The notes under the pieces are model-generated. The model had not been told where the DNA came from. It did not search any database and saw nothing but the letters and a program-made list of their open reading frames with translations. The translations under genes and the position numbers were made by a program. Shown here in pieces: positions 15,800-24,686 of a stretch of DNA of 64,000 nucleotides. The DNA comes from DASUPK01 sp963763955. GTDB lineage: Bacteria > Actinomycetota > Thermoleophilia > Solirubrobacterales > 70-9. The first letter of the stretch is position 1, and each line of letters opens with the position of its first letter. The stretch is from the NCBI GenBank assembly GCA_963763955.1, contig CAVXQP010000022.1, positions 124,001 to 188,000 of the forward strand, given 5' to 3'.

Positions 15800-17860
15800 A
15801 TGCGCCGGCTCGTGACCGGATGTCTGGCCGTCGCGGCGTCGATCGGCGCATGTGCCTCGGCGTCGAGTGTTCTCGCCGCGACGAGCGGAGCGAGGCCGTT
15901 CAAGACCCCGCATCTCGCCAACGCCTGCTTCGCCCTCCGTTCCGAGGCCACCGGGCGCTTCGTCGGCTCAGCCGGCGCCACCTACCGCGCGGATGCACCC
16001 GCCGCGTCCGGGTTCTTCTGGAAGCCCACGACGCTCCGGGACTTCCTGCCTCAGGATCAGGGCGGAGCCCTGCTCGGCGTCGGTCCCGACGCGACGGTGG
16101 CCCGCGCGGACTCCCCCGGCCCGTCGACCGCCTGGAGGGTGACCTACGTGGCGAGGCGGACTATCACGCTTCGGTCGGTCGCCGACGGCACCCAGCTCGG
16201 CGCCGCCGCCGACGGCAGCCTCGTGCTTCTCGGTCCGCGTGCGAGGAGCCATGATCGCCTCTTCCGGCTGATTCGGGTCGGCGGCTGCACGGCGTTCCCC
16301 GAGGCCGGCTTGGACGCTACGGGCACGCCGTTCCGCGGGACCAACCGCAAGGGCGACGTCGTCGGCTTCGCCGACATGCATCTGCATATCACCGCCAATC
16401 TGCGCGCCGGCGGCGCGGTCCTCTCCGGCCAGCCCTTCGACCCCTACGGCATCACCCAGGCCCTCGGTCACGACGCGGACGTGCACGGCCCCGACGGGAG
16501 CCTCGACGTCACCGGCAACCTCCTGCGCACGGGCCTGCCCTTCGGGACCCACGACACGCACGGGTGGCCGACCTTCGCCGGCTGGCCGGTCCACGACACG
16601 ATCACCCACCAGCAGACCTACTACGTCTGGCTGAAGCGGAACTGGATGGCGGGCGAGCGTCTGGTCGTCGCGCAAACGGTCGAGGACCAGTCGATCTGCG
16701 AGATCGAGCCCGTCAAGACCCATTCGTGCGACGAGACGGCCGCTGTCGCCCAACAGATCCAGACCCTTCGGCGGTTGCAGGGCTACGTCGACGCGCAAGC
16801 CGGCGGCCGCGGCAAGGGCTGGTTCCGGCTGGTCTACAACCCGCGCCAGGCACGGCAGGTGATCGAGCGGGGGAAGCTGGCGGTGCTGATCGGGATCGAG
16901 TCCTCCAACCTCTTCGGCTGCAGCGAGCGGATGGACCTGCCGCAGTGCGACAGGGGCGACATCGACCGTGGGATCCGCAACGCCCGCCGGCTCGGGGTGC
17001 GGACCGTCTTCCCGATGCACTGGACGGACAATGCCTTTGGCGGGGCCGCCATCGAGGGCGGCGGCAGGGGCACCTTCATCAACGTGCTCGAGCGCTTTCA
17101 GACCGGGCACTACTTCCGCACCGGCCCCTGCCCGGAGCCCGGGCAGGGCGAGACCATGGGGACGCTGAGCCCCTTCGAGCTCAACTTCCTGTCGATGTAC
17201 TTCCCCGCGGCGAAGCCGATCGCGCAGGAGGCCTTTCCGGCCTACCCGGCGGGGATCCAGTGCAACGCGAAAGGCCTGACGCCGCTCGGCGCTTACCTGA
17301 TCAAGCGGCTGATGGCCAACCACATGCTGATCGAGATGGACCACATGAGTGAGTTGGCGCGGGAGACGGTGCTCAGGATGGCGACGAGGCATCGCTACCC
17401 GCTGGTCTCCAGCCACACCGGGACCGGCGGGGTGTGGACTCCGAACCAGCTGCGGCTGCTCTACAGACTCGGCGGGATGGCCGCGGCCAGAGCGGACACG
17501 GCTCCCGCGCTGGCGGCGCGGATCGAGGAGCTGAAGGGCGACCGCAGCAAGCGCCACTACTTCGGCGTCGGGTTGGGCACCGACACCGGCGGTTTCTCTT
17601 CCCTCCCGGGGCCGAGGCCGGACGCGTCCCAGGCGCCGCTCACTTATCCCTTCCGCGCGCTCTACTGCAACGTGCGGCTCGAGCGGGAGCAGAGCGGCAG
17701 CCGGTCCTTCGACCTCAACACCGATGGCGTCGCGCACTACGGCCTGATCGCGGACCTGATCGCCGACATGCAACAGCACGGCGGTGGAGCGGCTGTCAGA
17801 ACCCTCTACCGCTCGGCCGAGGCCTATCTGCGGATGTGGGAGCTCGCCTACGCGCGCTGA
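15800..17860 (+). CDS. Secreted M19-like metallo-amidohydrolase / membrane dipeptidase family
   Basis: 686 residues starting ATG 15800; the open frame continues upstream through the winged-helix gene and should be ignored. A signal peptide (MRRLVTGCLAVAASIGACAS, ending at an Ala-rich site near residue 27) is followed by a beta-rich N-terminal domain of about 150 residues. The amidohydrolase barrel follows, with DMHLHI metal ligands, LIGIESSN, FPMHWTDNAFGG, LIEMDHMS, LVSSHTG and GLGTDTGG, as in renal-dipeptidase relatives. It probably acts outside the membrane on an amide or peptide. It is larger than ordinary dipeptidases (about 350-400 residues). Confidence 0.78.
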   Translation: MRRLVTGCLAVAASIGACASASSVLAATSGARPFKTPHLANACFALRSEATGRFVGSAGATYRADAPAASGFFWKPTTLRDFLPQDQGGALLGVGPDATVARADSPGPSTAWRVTYVARRTITLRSVADGTQLGAAADGSLVLLGPRARSHDRLFRLIRVGGCTAFPEAGLDATGTPFRGTNRKGDVVGFADMHLHITANLRAGGAVLSGQPFDPYGITQALGHDADVHGPDGSLDVTGNLLRTGLPFGTHDTHGWPTFAGWPVHDTITHQQTYYVWLKRNWMAGERLVVAQTVEDQSICEIEPVKTHSCDETAAVAQQIQTLRRLQGYVDAQAGGRGKGWFRLVYNPRQARQVIERGKLAVLIGIESSNLFGCSERMDLPQCDRGDIDRGIRNARRLGVRTVFPMHWTDNAFGGAAIEGGGRGTFINVLERFQTGHYFRTGPCPEPGQGETMGTLSPFELNFLSMYFPAAKPIAQEAFPAYPAGIQCNAKGLTPLGAYLIKRLMANHMLIEMDHMSELARETVLRMATRHRYPLVSSHTGTGGVWTPNQLRLLYRLGGMAAARADTAPALAARIEELKGDRSKRHYFGVGLGTDTGGFSSLPGPRPDASQAPLTYPFRALYCNVRLEREQSGSRSFDLNTDGVAHYGLIADLIADMQQHGGGAAVRTLYRSAEAYLRMWELAYAR

Positions 17861-18486
17861 CGGCCCGGCGCCGCCGCGAGCGGGAGGCTCGCGAGCCAGG
17901 CGGCGACCGCCCCTGCGACCGCCTCGTTGTCGGCCTTGAGGCCGTGGTCCCCGCGTACCTTGACCACCTGGCGCCGCCGGCCCGAGGGCGGCATCCCGAA
18001 GCGGTCGCTCTCGCCCTGGACCACGAGGACCGGGAGCTTCACCGCCTCCAGCTCCGGCAGGCGGGTCTGAGGCGGCTTGTCGCCCCGGCGCGGAGGTACC
18101 AGCGGGAAGGCGAGACAGAGGACGGCCGCCGCTCCGGTCGCCTCCACCGTGCGGCAGGCGACGCGGGCGCCTAGAGAGCGGCCGCCGACGATCAGAGGCA
18201 GGTCCGCGAGCTCGTCGCCGCGCAGGTGATCGAGCGCGGCGATCCAGGCGGCGTCGAGCTGCTTGGCGCCGGCGGGCGAGCGGCGGCCGGCGACGCGATA
18301 GGGCTGCTCGATCAGGGCGACTGTGAAGCCCTCCTCCACCGCGCCCTCGGTCGCCGCGACCAGGTCCGCCGCCTCCACGCCGCCGCCGGCGCCATGACCG
18401 AGGACGACCGCGCCCCGCGGAGTCTTGGCCGCGTGCAGGTGCGCCCGCGCGGGCCCGGACGGTGTGTCGATCTCAATCGGCTTCAT
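17848..18486 (-). CDS. Alpha/beta hydrolase of the KANL3/Tex30 family
   Basis: 212 residues starting ATG 18486 (MKPIEIDTPSGPA). The hydrolase core shows GAVVLGHGAGGG, the nucleophile elbow VGGRSLGARVA (Ser in GRSLG), PVLVVQGESDRFG with the acidic residue and VRGDHGLK with the His. Members are small cytoplasmic hydrolases of unknown substrate. The 3' end overlaps the convergent amidohydrolase gene by 13 bases. Confidence 0.84.
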   Translation of the reverse strand: MKPIEIDTPSGPARAHLHAAKTPRGAVVLGHGAGGGVEAADLVAATEGAVEEGFTVALIEQPYRVAGRRSPAGAKQLDAAWIAALDHLRGDELADLPLIVGGRSLGARVACRTVEATGAAAVLCLAFPLVPPRRGDKPPQTRLPELEAVKLPVLVVQGESDRFGMPPSGRRRQVVKVRGDHGLKADNEAVAGAVAAWLASLPLAAAPGRQRA

Positions 18487-18599
18487 TGAGCTCGCCGCCG
18501 AGCACATCCACGTCGTAGTCGGCGGGGGAAGGTGATCTCAGTTTCGCTCACTACACCGAGCGCATTTCTTGGCATTCCCGCTTCGCACGGCTCGCGCCA

Positions 18600-19550
18600 T
18601 CAGCCCCCGAAAAAGTCGATGAGAAGCTGATTGACGCGTTCCGCCTCGTCGTGATGGACCCAATGCGACGCGTCGGCCAAGCGCTCCACGCGGTCGAGGT
18701 TGGGCACGTCGTCGTGGTCCGGTTCGGCGAGGTCGGAGCCGAGGTAGGAATCGCGCTCTCCCCAGATGACCAGTGTCGGCGCCGAAATCGGGCGCAACTT
18801 TGCTGCGGCCTCCTTCTGGGACTGTCTTACCGAGGCGCGGTAGTAGTTGATCATCCCGGCTGCTGCCCCTGGCTGCGACCACGCCTCGACGTAGTGTTCG
18901 ATTTCCTCCGGCGTGTAGGGCGGGTTCGCGTCACTCAGGAAGTGTCGGAAGAAATGCCAGTTTCTGGCGTGCACCACGTCCTCGGGCAGTCCCGGCGTCG
19001 CAAAGAAGAAGAAGTACCAGGACTTCCGGAGCTGGTTGGGGTTCCGCAGACCCTCTGAAAGCCGCCGCGGATGGGCCGCATTGAGGATGGCGAGGCGATC
19101 GACCACCTCGGGGTGGTTCATCGCCATGGTCCAGGCGATGGATCCGCCCCAGTCGTGACCGACAATCGGCGCGGACTCGGCACCGAGCTCTCCGATGAGG
19201 CCGCTGATGTCGGCGGCGAGCAGGTCGACGGCGTAGGCCTTGAAGCCCTCTGGCTTCGATGACAGGTTGTAGCCACGCGTGTCGGGCGCGACGACTCGAA
19301 AGCCCGCCGCCACCAGCGGCTCGATCTGTAGCCGCCAGCCGTACCAGAACTCCGGGAAGCCATGCAGCAGAACGATCAGCGGCCCCTCACCGGCCTCCAC
19401 GTAATGCAACCGCACGTCGCCGACCTCGGCGTAGCCCTCCCGAAGCTCGATCTGTCCGTCGGCCGCCAGGCCGTTGAACGGGTCGTCGGATCCCGCTGGG
19501 GGCTTCGACTCCTCGGAGACGGAGCCGGGATCTTCGTCAGCAGCTGTCAT
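18600..19550 (-). CDS. Epoxide hydrolase-type alpha/beta hydrolase
   Basis: 316 residues; ATG 19550 follows an AAGGAG site. The sequence LLHGFPEFWYGW carries the HGxP oxyanion motif, GHDWGG holds the nucleophilic Asp, and ASHWVHHDEAE supplies the catalytic His, matching soluble epoxide hydrolases and haloalkane dehalogenase relatives. The N-terminal 30 residues are hydrophilic and look unstructured. It opens epoxides to diols or acts on a similar substrate in the cytosol. It stands alone; no regulator is adjacent. Confidence 0.86.
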   Translation of the reverse strand: MTAADEDPGSVSEESKPPAGSDDPFNGLAADGQIELREGYAEVGDVRLHYVEAGEGPLIVLLHGFPEFWYGWRLQIEPLVAAGFRVVAPDTRGYNLSSKPEGFKAYAVDLLAADISGLIGELGAESAPIVGHDWGGSIAWTMAMNHPEVVDRLAILNAAHPRRLSEGLRNPNQLRKSWYFFFFATPGLPEDVVHARNWHFFRHFLSDANPPYTPEEIEHYVEAWSQPGAAAGMINYYRASVRQSQKEAAAKLRPISAPTLVIWGERDSYLGSDLAEPDHDDVPNLDRVERLADASHWVHHDEAERVNQLLIDFFGG

Positions 19551-19698
19551 GGAGATCTCCTTTTCACGGAGCGGACAACGAGGCTAGGAGCCTGATGCTT
19601 CCACGTCGAGGTCGCACCAGTCAAAAACACTGGTCCGAACCCTGGTGTCGACGCTCGCCAATCGCGGCAGCTGTGGTGAGCCACCCCGTAACGCAGAA

Positions 19699-19721
19699 AC
19701 CCCCCCGCCAGCAGGGGTTCC
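19699..19721 (-). terminator. Terminator hairpin after tRNA-Ala(CGC)
   Basis: Reading the minus strand, GAACCCC and GGGGGTTTC arms pair about the spacer TGCTGGC-G, directly after the tRNA 3' end, with T residues in the right arm. It fits an intrinsic terminator for the tRNA transcript. Confidence 0.5.
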
Positions 19722-19726
19722 TGAGA

Positions 19727-19799
19727 TGGAGCTAGCCGGACTCGAACCGGCGACCTCCTGGGTGCGATCCAGGCGCTCTCCCAACTGAGCTATAGCCCC
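19727..19799 (-). tRNA. tRNA-Ala, anticodon CGC
   Basis: A full 73-base cloverleaf on the minus strand. The acceptor stem GGGGCTA pairs with TAGCTCC, the D arm is GCTC-GAGC, the anticodon stem CCTGG/CCAGG closes the loop ATCGCAC with anticodon CGC, and the T arm GCCGG-TTCGAGT-CCGGC is canonical. CCA is not encoded. It would read the GCG alanine codon, common in this GC-rich genome. Confidence 0.95.
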
Positions 19800-19808
19800 G
19801 CGTGGAGT

Positions 19809-19822
19809 GGGACATATGTTCG
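19809..19822. promoter_or_regulatory. LexA-box-like site upstream of the GGDEF gene
   Basis: On the minus strand this reads CGAACATATGTCCC, one mismatch from the Gram-positive LexA consensus CGAACRNRYGTTYC. It lies 60 bases before the GTG of the diguanylate cyclase gene and 10 bases from the tRNA. One half-site (CGAAC) is perfect, the other is not, so binding is uncertain. Confidence 0.3.
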
Positions 19823-19881
19823 GTCCGGCCCGCAGGCGGTGGTGCTGTGCGAGTCGGGGGCCAAGGATACGCTGTCGAAGG

Positions 19882-21246
19882 GTGAGCTTCGGACGGCGCC
19901 TGGCGCTCTTCTTCCTACTGATCGCGATCGTGCCTACCGCGGCATTGATCGCAATCGTGCTGTTCGTCAGCAACGACTCCCAGGCGGGCAAGGCTGACGC
20001 CCGGCTCGCGGCGGGTCTGCAGACGGCCGTCTCCGTCTACTCCCAGCGGACGCAGGAGGCCACGGCGGATGCTCGCCGCCTGGCGGCCGGCCCGGAGCTC
20101 GCCACTGCGCTCAGGTCGGGGGACCAGAGTTCCCTGAGCGCGTTCACAAGCGCCGCGGCCGCCCAGCCCGGGATCGAAGCGGTCGCGGTGCTCGACAACG
20201 CCGGGCGCCAGATGGCCGCGGCGGGGTCGCCGAACGCCGTGGCCTTCGCGCAGGTTGGTCTGACCGACGAGGCGCGCCCCGTCGGCGACCTGCGCGTCTC
20301 CACGACGACCGCCCAGCAGTACGTGGCGCAGGTCCACCAGCTCACAGGGCGGGAGCTGGTGCTGAGCCGCGGGGGCTCCGTGCTCGCTTCGACGGTGCCG
20401 CCGCCGTCCCAGTCGGTTCCGGCGGATCACACGGCCGAGCTGAGCACCGGGGGGAAGGGCTACCGCGGGCACGCGATCACCCTCAACCAGAGGGACGGCG
20501 AGACGCTGCTCCTGCTGGGTCCGCCGAAGTCGGGGGGCCTGCTGGGGATCGGCGGCCCGGCGCTCGCGATCCTGTTCGTCTTCGTGGCAGCCGCGATGGC
20601 GCTCGCCTGGGCGCTGGCCAGGACGCTGACGCGCCTCCATCAGCGGGTCGCTGAGCAGGCCGTCACCGATCCGCTCACCGGCCTCTGGAACCGCAGGTAC
20701 ATGGCACAGACGCTCGATCGAGAGGTCTCCCGCGCGCTCCGCTTCGGACATCCGATCTCGCTGATCATCCTCGACGTCGACGACTTCAAGCTGATCAACG
20801 ACCACCAGGGTCACATGCAGGGGGACCTGGTGCTCGAGAGGGTGGCGGACCTGGTCCGCGATGCCACCCGCCTGATCGACGTCGCCGCCCGCTACGGCGG
20901 CGATGAGCTGGCCCTGATCCTGGTGGAGACCGGGCGCGAGGGAGCGACGATCCTGGGTGAGCGGCTCGGCGAGCGGATGAGGGCGACGACGGTGCCGCTT
21001 CGGGACGGCGGCTCAATGGGGGCCACGATCAGCGTCGGGGTGGCGACGATCCCGGATTCGGCCAACGACCTCGAATCGCTGATCGATGCGGCCGATCGCG
21101 CCCTGCTGAGGGCGAAGAGGGCGGGAAAGAACCAGATACGGACCGCTCCGGTGACGCGCCCCGAAGCGCCCGCCGGCGCCGACCCGCACAGGCGCGGTCG
21201 GCGGTTCCGGCCCTCGGATCGGAGGGCCGGGCGCAAACGGCCGTAA
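19882..21246 (+). CDS. Membrane-anchored diguanylate cyclase (GGDEF domain)
   Basis: 454 residues from GTG 19882. A transmembrane helix (about 8-29), an extracytoplasmic sensor region of about 190 residues (dCache-like by length), a second helix (about 223-246) and a C-terminal GGDEF domain give a typical membrane sensor that makes cyclic-di-GMP. The active-site loop reads YGGDELALIL (residues 338-347), Leu replacing the usual Phe. The RxxD inhibitory I-site (RLID, 330-333) is kept, spaced five residues ahead. Arg-rich residues end the protein. Ligand is unknown. Confidence 0.9.
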   Translation: MSFGRRLALFFLLIAIVPTAALIAIVLFVSNDSQAGKADARLAAGLQTAVSVYSQRTQEATADARRLAAGPELATALRSGDQSSLSAFTSAAAAQPGIEAVAVLDNAGRQMAAAGSPNAVAFAQVGLTDEARPVGDLRVSTTTAQQYVAQVHQLTGRELVLSRGGSVLASTVPPPSQSVPADHTAELSTGGKGYRGHAITLNQRDGETLLLLGPPKSGGLLGIGGPALAILFVFVAAAMALAWALARTLTRLHQRVAEQAVTDPLTGLWNRRYMAQTLDREVSRALRFGHPISLIILDVDDFKLINDHQGHMQGDLVLERVADLVRDATRLIDVAARYGGDELALILVETGREGATILGERLGERMRATTVPLRDGGSMGATISVGVATIPDSANDLESLIDAADRALLRAKRAGKNQIRTAPVTRPEAPAGADPHRRGRRFRPSDRRAGRKRP

Positions 21247-21356
21247 AGGGCCGTAAATTGGTTGCTTGGCTGCAAGGCTCAGGCGTGGATCCAGCTATCA
21301 CATGGGAGCCGCAGCGCCTAAGCTTGACTCTTCGAGGGCGGGTCAGACCGCGCACC

Positions 21357-22613
21357 ATGGGCATACTCGACGACGCGATTCGCGAACACCTCGATCTGAA
21401 GCGCAAGCACGGCGCCCGGGACGCCGATATACGAGAGATCGAGGATCAGGCGTTCGGTTCGACCGATCGCCCCGATCCCTTTGCGGCCGGCGAGCTCTTC
21501 AGCGGGGTTTCTCCCGCCGGCACCGCGGAGGCCGAGCCCGATCAGGATCTGGGCGGTGGCGAGGAGCCGACTCGGCTGGTCGAGCCCGAGGCGCTGCTGC
21601 CGTCCGAGCCCAGCACCGAGGTTTCCGAGGCCGGGACGCCGGGGGAGCCGATCAGCCCTCCCGAGGGCCTCGACCAGATCCCCGGTCAGACGGAGCTGCC
21701 CGGACAGGATGAGATTCCGGGCCAGGAGCGCCTCGATGACCCGCTCGAGGGCTACCAGCCCTCCACCGAGCCTGAGCCCGAGGGGTACAGCCCCTCCACC
21801 GAGCCTGAGGCGGAGACCCCTGAGCCGTCGGAGTCGCTCGAGGACCTGATCGCGGAGGAGGAGCCCTTCCCCGAGGACAGCGCGGCGCCCCCCGCCGCGC
21901 CCCATGAGGACCAGCCGCCGCCGGAGGTCGCGGAGCCGCCGCCCGCCGAGCCGCCGCCCGCCGACCCGGCCGATCCGGAGGCCCCCGTGCGGGAGGAGTC
22001 CGACCGGCCTCTTACGCCCGAGCCCGAGAGCACCGTCCCCGACCCGCCCCCACCGCCTCCGGACACCGGTCCGGAGCCGCCGGGCCGGGCTCGGGGCAGG
22101 GTCGACATTCCGACCGAGGAGCACCCGCCCCCGGGGCAGACCGGTGATCTGCCGCCTGTTTCTCTGCCGGAGTCGGAGCACGAGCCGGATCACCTCGAGC
22201 CGACCGGTACGGCCCCTCCGGTCGAGGAGGAGCCCTTCGCCGATCAGCAGCCGCCTGGGGATTCGGGTGGACCGGCCCTCTATGACTTCGAGACCGACGA
22301 GGACTCGCTCGTCGAGTCGCCGGCCTCAGAGCCGGACGACGACTTCGAGGCACTCGGTCCGGCCGAGGAGGAGGCGCCGTACCTCGACGAGGAGGAGCCC
22401 TATGCCGAGGAGCCCCCCTCCGGTACCGAGCCCCCTGCCGGTGCGGAGCCACCGGCGGAGGAGCCCAAGACCGAGGTGAGGCCCGCGCTCGAGGACGAGG
22501 AGGCGTACGAGGGAGGAGCGGCCGATCCGGAGGAGGCCTGGGAAGAGGAGGAGGCCGAGGAGGGTCTCTGGTTCGAGAAGGGCCCGCCGAAGGACTTTGA
22601 CTTCGACGACTAG
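21357..22613 (+). CDS. Acidic Pro/Glu-rich low-complexity protein
   Basis: 418 residues from ATG 21357 (MGILDDAIREHLDLKRKHGA). Only the first 45 residues look folded, as a charged helix; the rest is disordered sequence dominated by Glu, Pro, Asp and Ala. A short near-repeat, GYQPSTEPEPE and GYSPSTEPEAE, lies near residue 128. No membrane helix or signal is present. It follows the diguanylate cyclase gene by 110 bases. It could be a scaffold or surface-bound linker; no function is recognised. Codon use shows the coding frame clearly. Confidence 0.72.
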   Translation: MGILDDAIREHLDLKRKHGARDADIREIEDQAFGSTDRPDPFAAGELFSGVSPAGTAEAEPDQDLGGGEEPTRLVEPEALLPSEPSTEVSEAGTPGEPISPPEGLDQIPGQTELPGQDEIPGQERLDDPLEGYQPSTEPEPEGYSPSTEPEAETPEPSESLEDLIAEEEPFPEDSAAPPAAPHEDQPPPEVAEPPPAEPPPADPADPEAPVREESDRPLTPEPESTVPDPPPPPPDTGPEPPGRARGRVDIPTEEHPPPGQTGDLPPVSLPESEHEPDHLEPTGTAPPVEEEPFADQQPPGDSGGPALYDFETDEDSLVESPASEPDDDFEALGPAEEEAPYLDEEEPYAEEPPSGTEPPAGAEPPAEEPKTEVRPALEDEEAYEGGAADPEEAWEEEEAEEGLWFEKGPPKDFDFDD

Positions 22614-22625
22614 GCCGGGGACGAC

Positions 22626-23939
22626 TTAGACGTAGCCGCGGGTCCGGCTCGCCTCGACCACCCTCTCGATCCCGACCAGGTAGGCCCCCTCGCGCAGCGA
22701 GATGCGCTCCTCCTTCGAGCGCGCGTCGACGTCGCGGTAGGCCCGCCGCATCACCCCGCCGAGCTTGTCGTTGACCTCACGCTCGGACCAGCGGAAGTGC
22801 TGGAGGTTCTGAACCCACTCGAAGTAGGAGCAGACGACGCCGCCCGCGTTCGCCATCACGTCCGGAATGACGTAGACGCCCTTCTCCTGCAGGATCTCGT
22901 CGGCGGCGGGGGTGGTGGGGCTGTTGGCGCCCTCGATCATCAGCCTGGTGTTGATCCGATCGGCGTTGCCCTCGTGGATCATGCCGCCTAGCGCCGCCGG
23001 GATCAGGACGTCGCATTCGATCGCGAGGAGATCGTCGGGGCTGATCACCTCGGCGCCGGGGAACTCGGTGAGCTCGCCGCCCTCCCGGAGGTGATGGACG
23101 AGCCCGTCGGCGTCGATGCCGGCCTCGCCGTGGATCGCGCCGGTCGCATCGGAGACGCCGATCATCTTCGCGCCGAGCTGCTGCAGGATGCGAGCGGCCC
23201 AGGAGCCGACGTTGCCGTATCCCTGGACGACGAAGGTGCAGTCGGCGGGGGTGAGACCGAGCTGGGGAGCCGCCTCCCGGAACATGTAGATGCAGCCGCG
23301 GCCGGTCGCCTGCTCGCGGCCGTAGGAGCCCTCGAGCGCGATCGGCTTGCCGGTGCAGATCGCTGGAGTGTGGCCATGGAGCTTGCCGTACTCGTCCATC
23401 ATCCAGGCCATCACCTGGGCGTCGGTATTGACGTCGGGCGCCGGAATGTCGCGCGTCGGCCCGAGGACCTTCTGGATCTTGTCCATGAAGGAGCGGGTGA
23501 TCGCTTGCAGCTCGGAGCGATCCAGCCGCTCGGCCGGGACGTTGACCCCGCCCTTGGCGCCGCCGAAGGGAATGTTCGCCACCGCCGTCTTCCAGGTCAT
23601 CAGCGAGGCGAGGGCGCGGACCTCATCGACGTCGACCTCGGGGTGGTAGCGAATGCCGCCCTTGTAGGGGCCGCGTGCACCGTTGTGCTGGATCCGGTAG
23701 CCCGAGAAGGTGTGGACCTTGCCGTCGGAGAGCTTCACCGGGATCTGGACGGTCACCTCCCGATACGGCGTCCAGAAGACGGTGCGGATGTCGTCGGGCA
23801 GCTCGAGGCGCTCGACGGCCCGGTCGAAGTAGTGGCGGACGATGTCGAGGTTGGACATCTCCGCGTGCCGAGCGGGGGCCGACTTGTCGGTGGCGGCCCC
23901 ATTTCCCGCCGATTCAGGTTGTGTGGCCCTGGTTGCCAT
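22626..23939 (-). CDS. gdhA: Glu/Leu/Phe/Val-type dehydrogenase (glutamate dehydrogenase)
   Basis: 437 residues with a disordered N-terminal tail of about 25 residues, then the GDH fold. Marks are GYRIQHNGARGPYKGGIRYHP, KTAVANIPFGGAKGG with the substrate-binding Lys, PAPDVNTDAQVM and the Rossmann VVQGYGNVGSWAA. It interconverts glutamate and 2-oxoglutarate plus ammonium, linking to the amt gene 8 kb away only by theme. Length and motifs fit the hexameric type I family. It faces tRNA-Ala(TGC) across a 94-base gap. Cofactor preference cannot be read reliably. Confidence 0.92.
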   Translation of the reverse strand: MATRATQPESAGNGAATDKSAPARHAEMSNLDIVRHYFDRAVERLELPDDIRTVFWTPYREVTVQIPVKLSDGKVHTFSGYRIQHNGARGPYKGGIRYHPEVDVDEVRALASLMTWKTAVANIPFGGAKGGVNVPAERLDRSELQAITRSFMDKIQKVLGPTRDIPAPDVNTDAQVMAWMMDEYGKLHGHTPAICTGKPIALEGSYGREQATGRGCIYMFREAAPQLGLTPADCTFVVQGYGNVGSWAARILQQLGAKMIGVSDATGAIHGEAGIDADGLVHHLREGGELTEFPGAEVISPDDLLAIECDVLIPAALGGMIHEGNADRINTRLMIEGANSPTTPAADEILQEKGVYVIPDVMANAGGVVCSYFEWVQNLQHFRWSEREVNDKLGGVMRRAYRDVDARSKEERISLREGAYLVGIERVVEASRTRGYV

Positions 23940-24033
23940 TGCCGATGCTGGGCCCTTGACGCCAGCATCGCCAGTCTCTCACAAGGGCATTCACGGGGGT
24001 GCGATTCGCGCACCTACAATCAACCCTCGCCCT

Positions 24034-24106
24034 GGGGCCATAGCTCAGTTGGGAGAGCGCTTCCCTTGCACGGAAGAGGTCGCCGGTTCGAGCCCGGCTG
24101 GCTCCA
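24034..24106 (+). tRNA. tRNA-Ala, anticodon TGC
   Basis: A 73-base cloverleaf: acceptor GGGGCCA with TGGCTCC, D arm GCTC-GAGC, anticodon stem CTTCC/GGAAG with loop CTTGCAC (anticodon TGC), and T arm GCCGG-TTCGAGC-CCGGC. CCA is not encoded. It is nearly identical to the CGC isoacceptor at 19727 in the D and T arms. Confidence 0.95.
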
Positions 24107-24109
24107 TTC

Positions 24110-24634
24110 TCAGGGTTGGTTCGTGCCGTGCGGACCCGCCGCCGGCGGGCCGGTGCCGCCGCCCTCGGAGGTGTCCTCGATCGCCTTCCGCTCGATCCTC
24201 TCCAGCTCGGCATCGAGCTCGCGGTCGGCCAGCATCCCGCGCAGCGCGCCGGTGATCGTGTGGGACCACATCCGGCGAGCAACGGCGACCTCGGTATGGC
24301 CGGCTGCGTCCTCGTCGTACTCCGTCCATTCCACGCACACCCTGCGCTCGCCGGCGGTCGGGGCGTCGTCCGGCATCGGTGCCCCTTCGCCGTAGAGGAT
24401 GATCCGCGCCGTCCAGCCGTGCGGGCAGAGCTCCTGCATCTGCTCTTTGGCGTGCTGCTCGCGGAAGAACATCGGGTCCCGGCGCCGCCTGAACTTGGTC
24501 AGCAGGAGCACGGTGGCGGTCAACAGGACGCACGCCAACACCGTCGCCCCGATGATCTCGATCGACACCCCAAGGCTCCCACCCGACTGCTGCGTGGTGT
24601 TCTGCATCGCCAGCGTGTGGAGAACCGAGGTCAT
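24110..24634 (-). CDS. Single-pass membrane hypothetical protein
   Basis: 174 residues from ATG 24634, with an alternative ATG at 24607. One transmembrane helix (about residues 25-46, IEIIGATVLACVLLTATVLL) is followed by a basic stretch (KFRRRRDP) and a soluble acidic domain containing CPHGWTARIILYGEG. The 3' end almost touches the opposite-strand tRNA-Ala. No family recognised. It lies after the envelope genes and may be co-transcribed with them. Confidence 0.6.
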   Translation of the reverse strand: MTSVLHTLAMQNTTQQSGGSLGVSIEIIGATVLACVLLTATVLLLTKFRRRRDPMFFREQHAKEQMQELCPHGWTARIILYGEGAPMPDDAPTAGERRVCVEWTEYDEDAAGHTEVAVARRMWSHTITGALRGMLADRELDAELERIERKAIEDTSEGGGTGPPAAGPHGTNQP

Positions 24635-24686
24635 CGCCCCGTATTCATATACCCGCGATCCCGCTCCGCAAAGGCGAAGGACGCAA

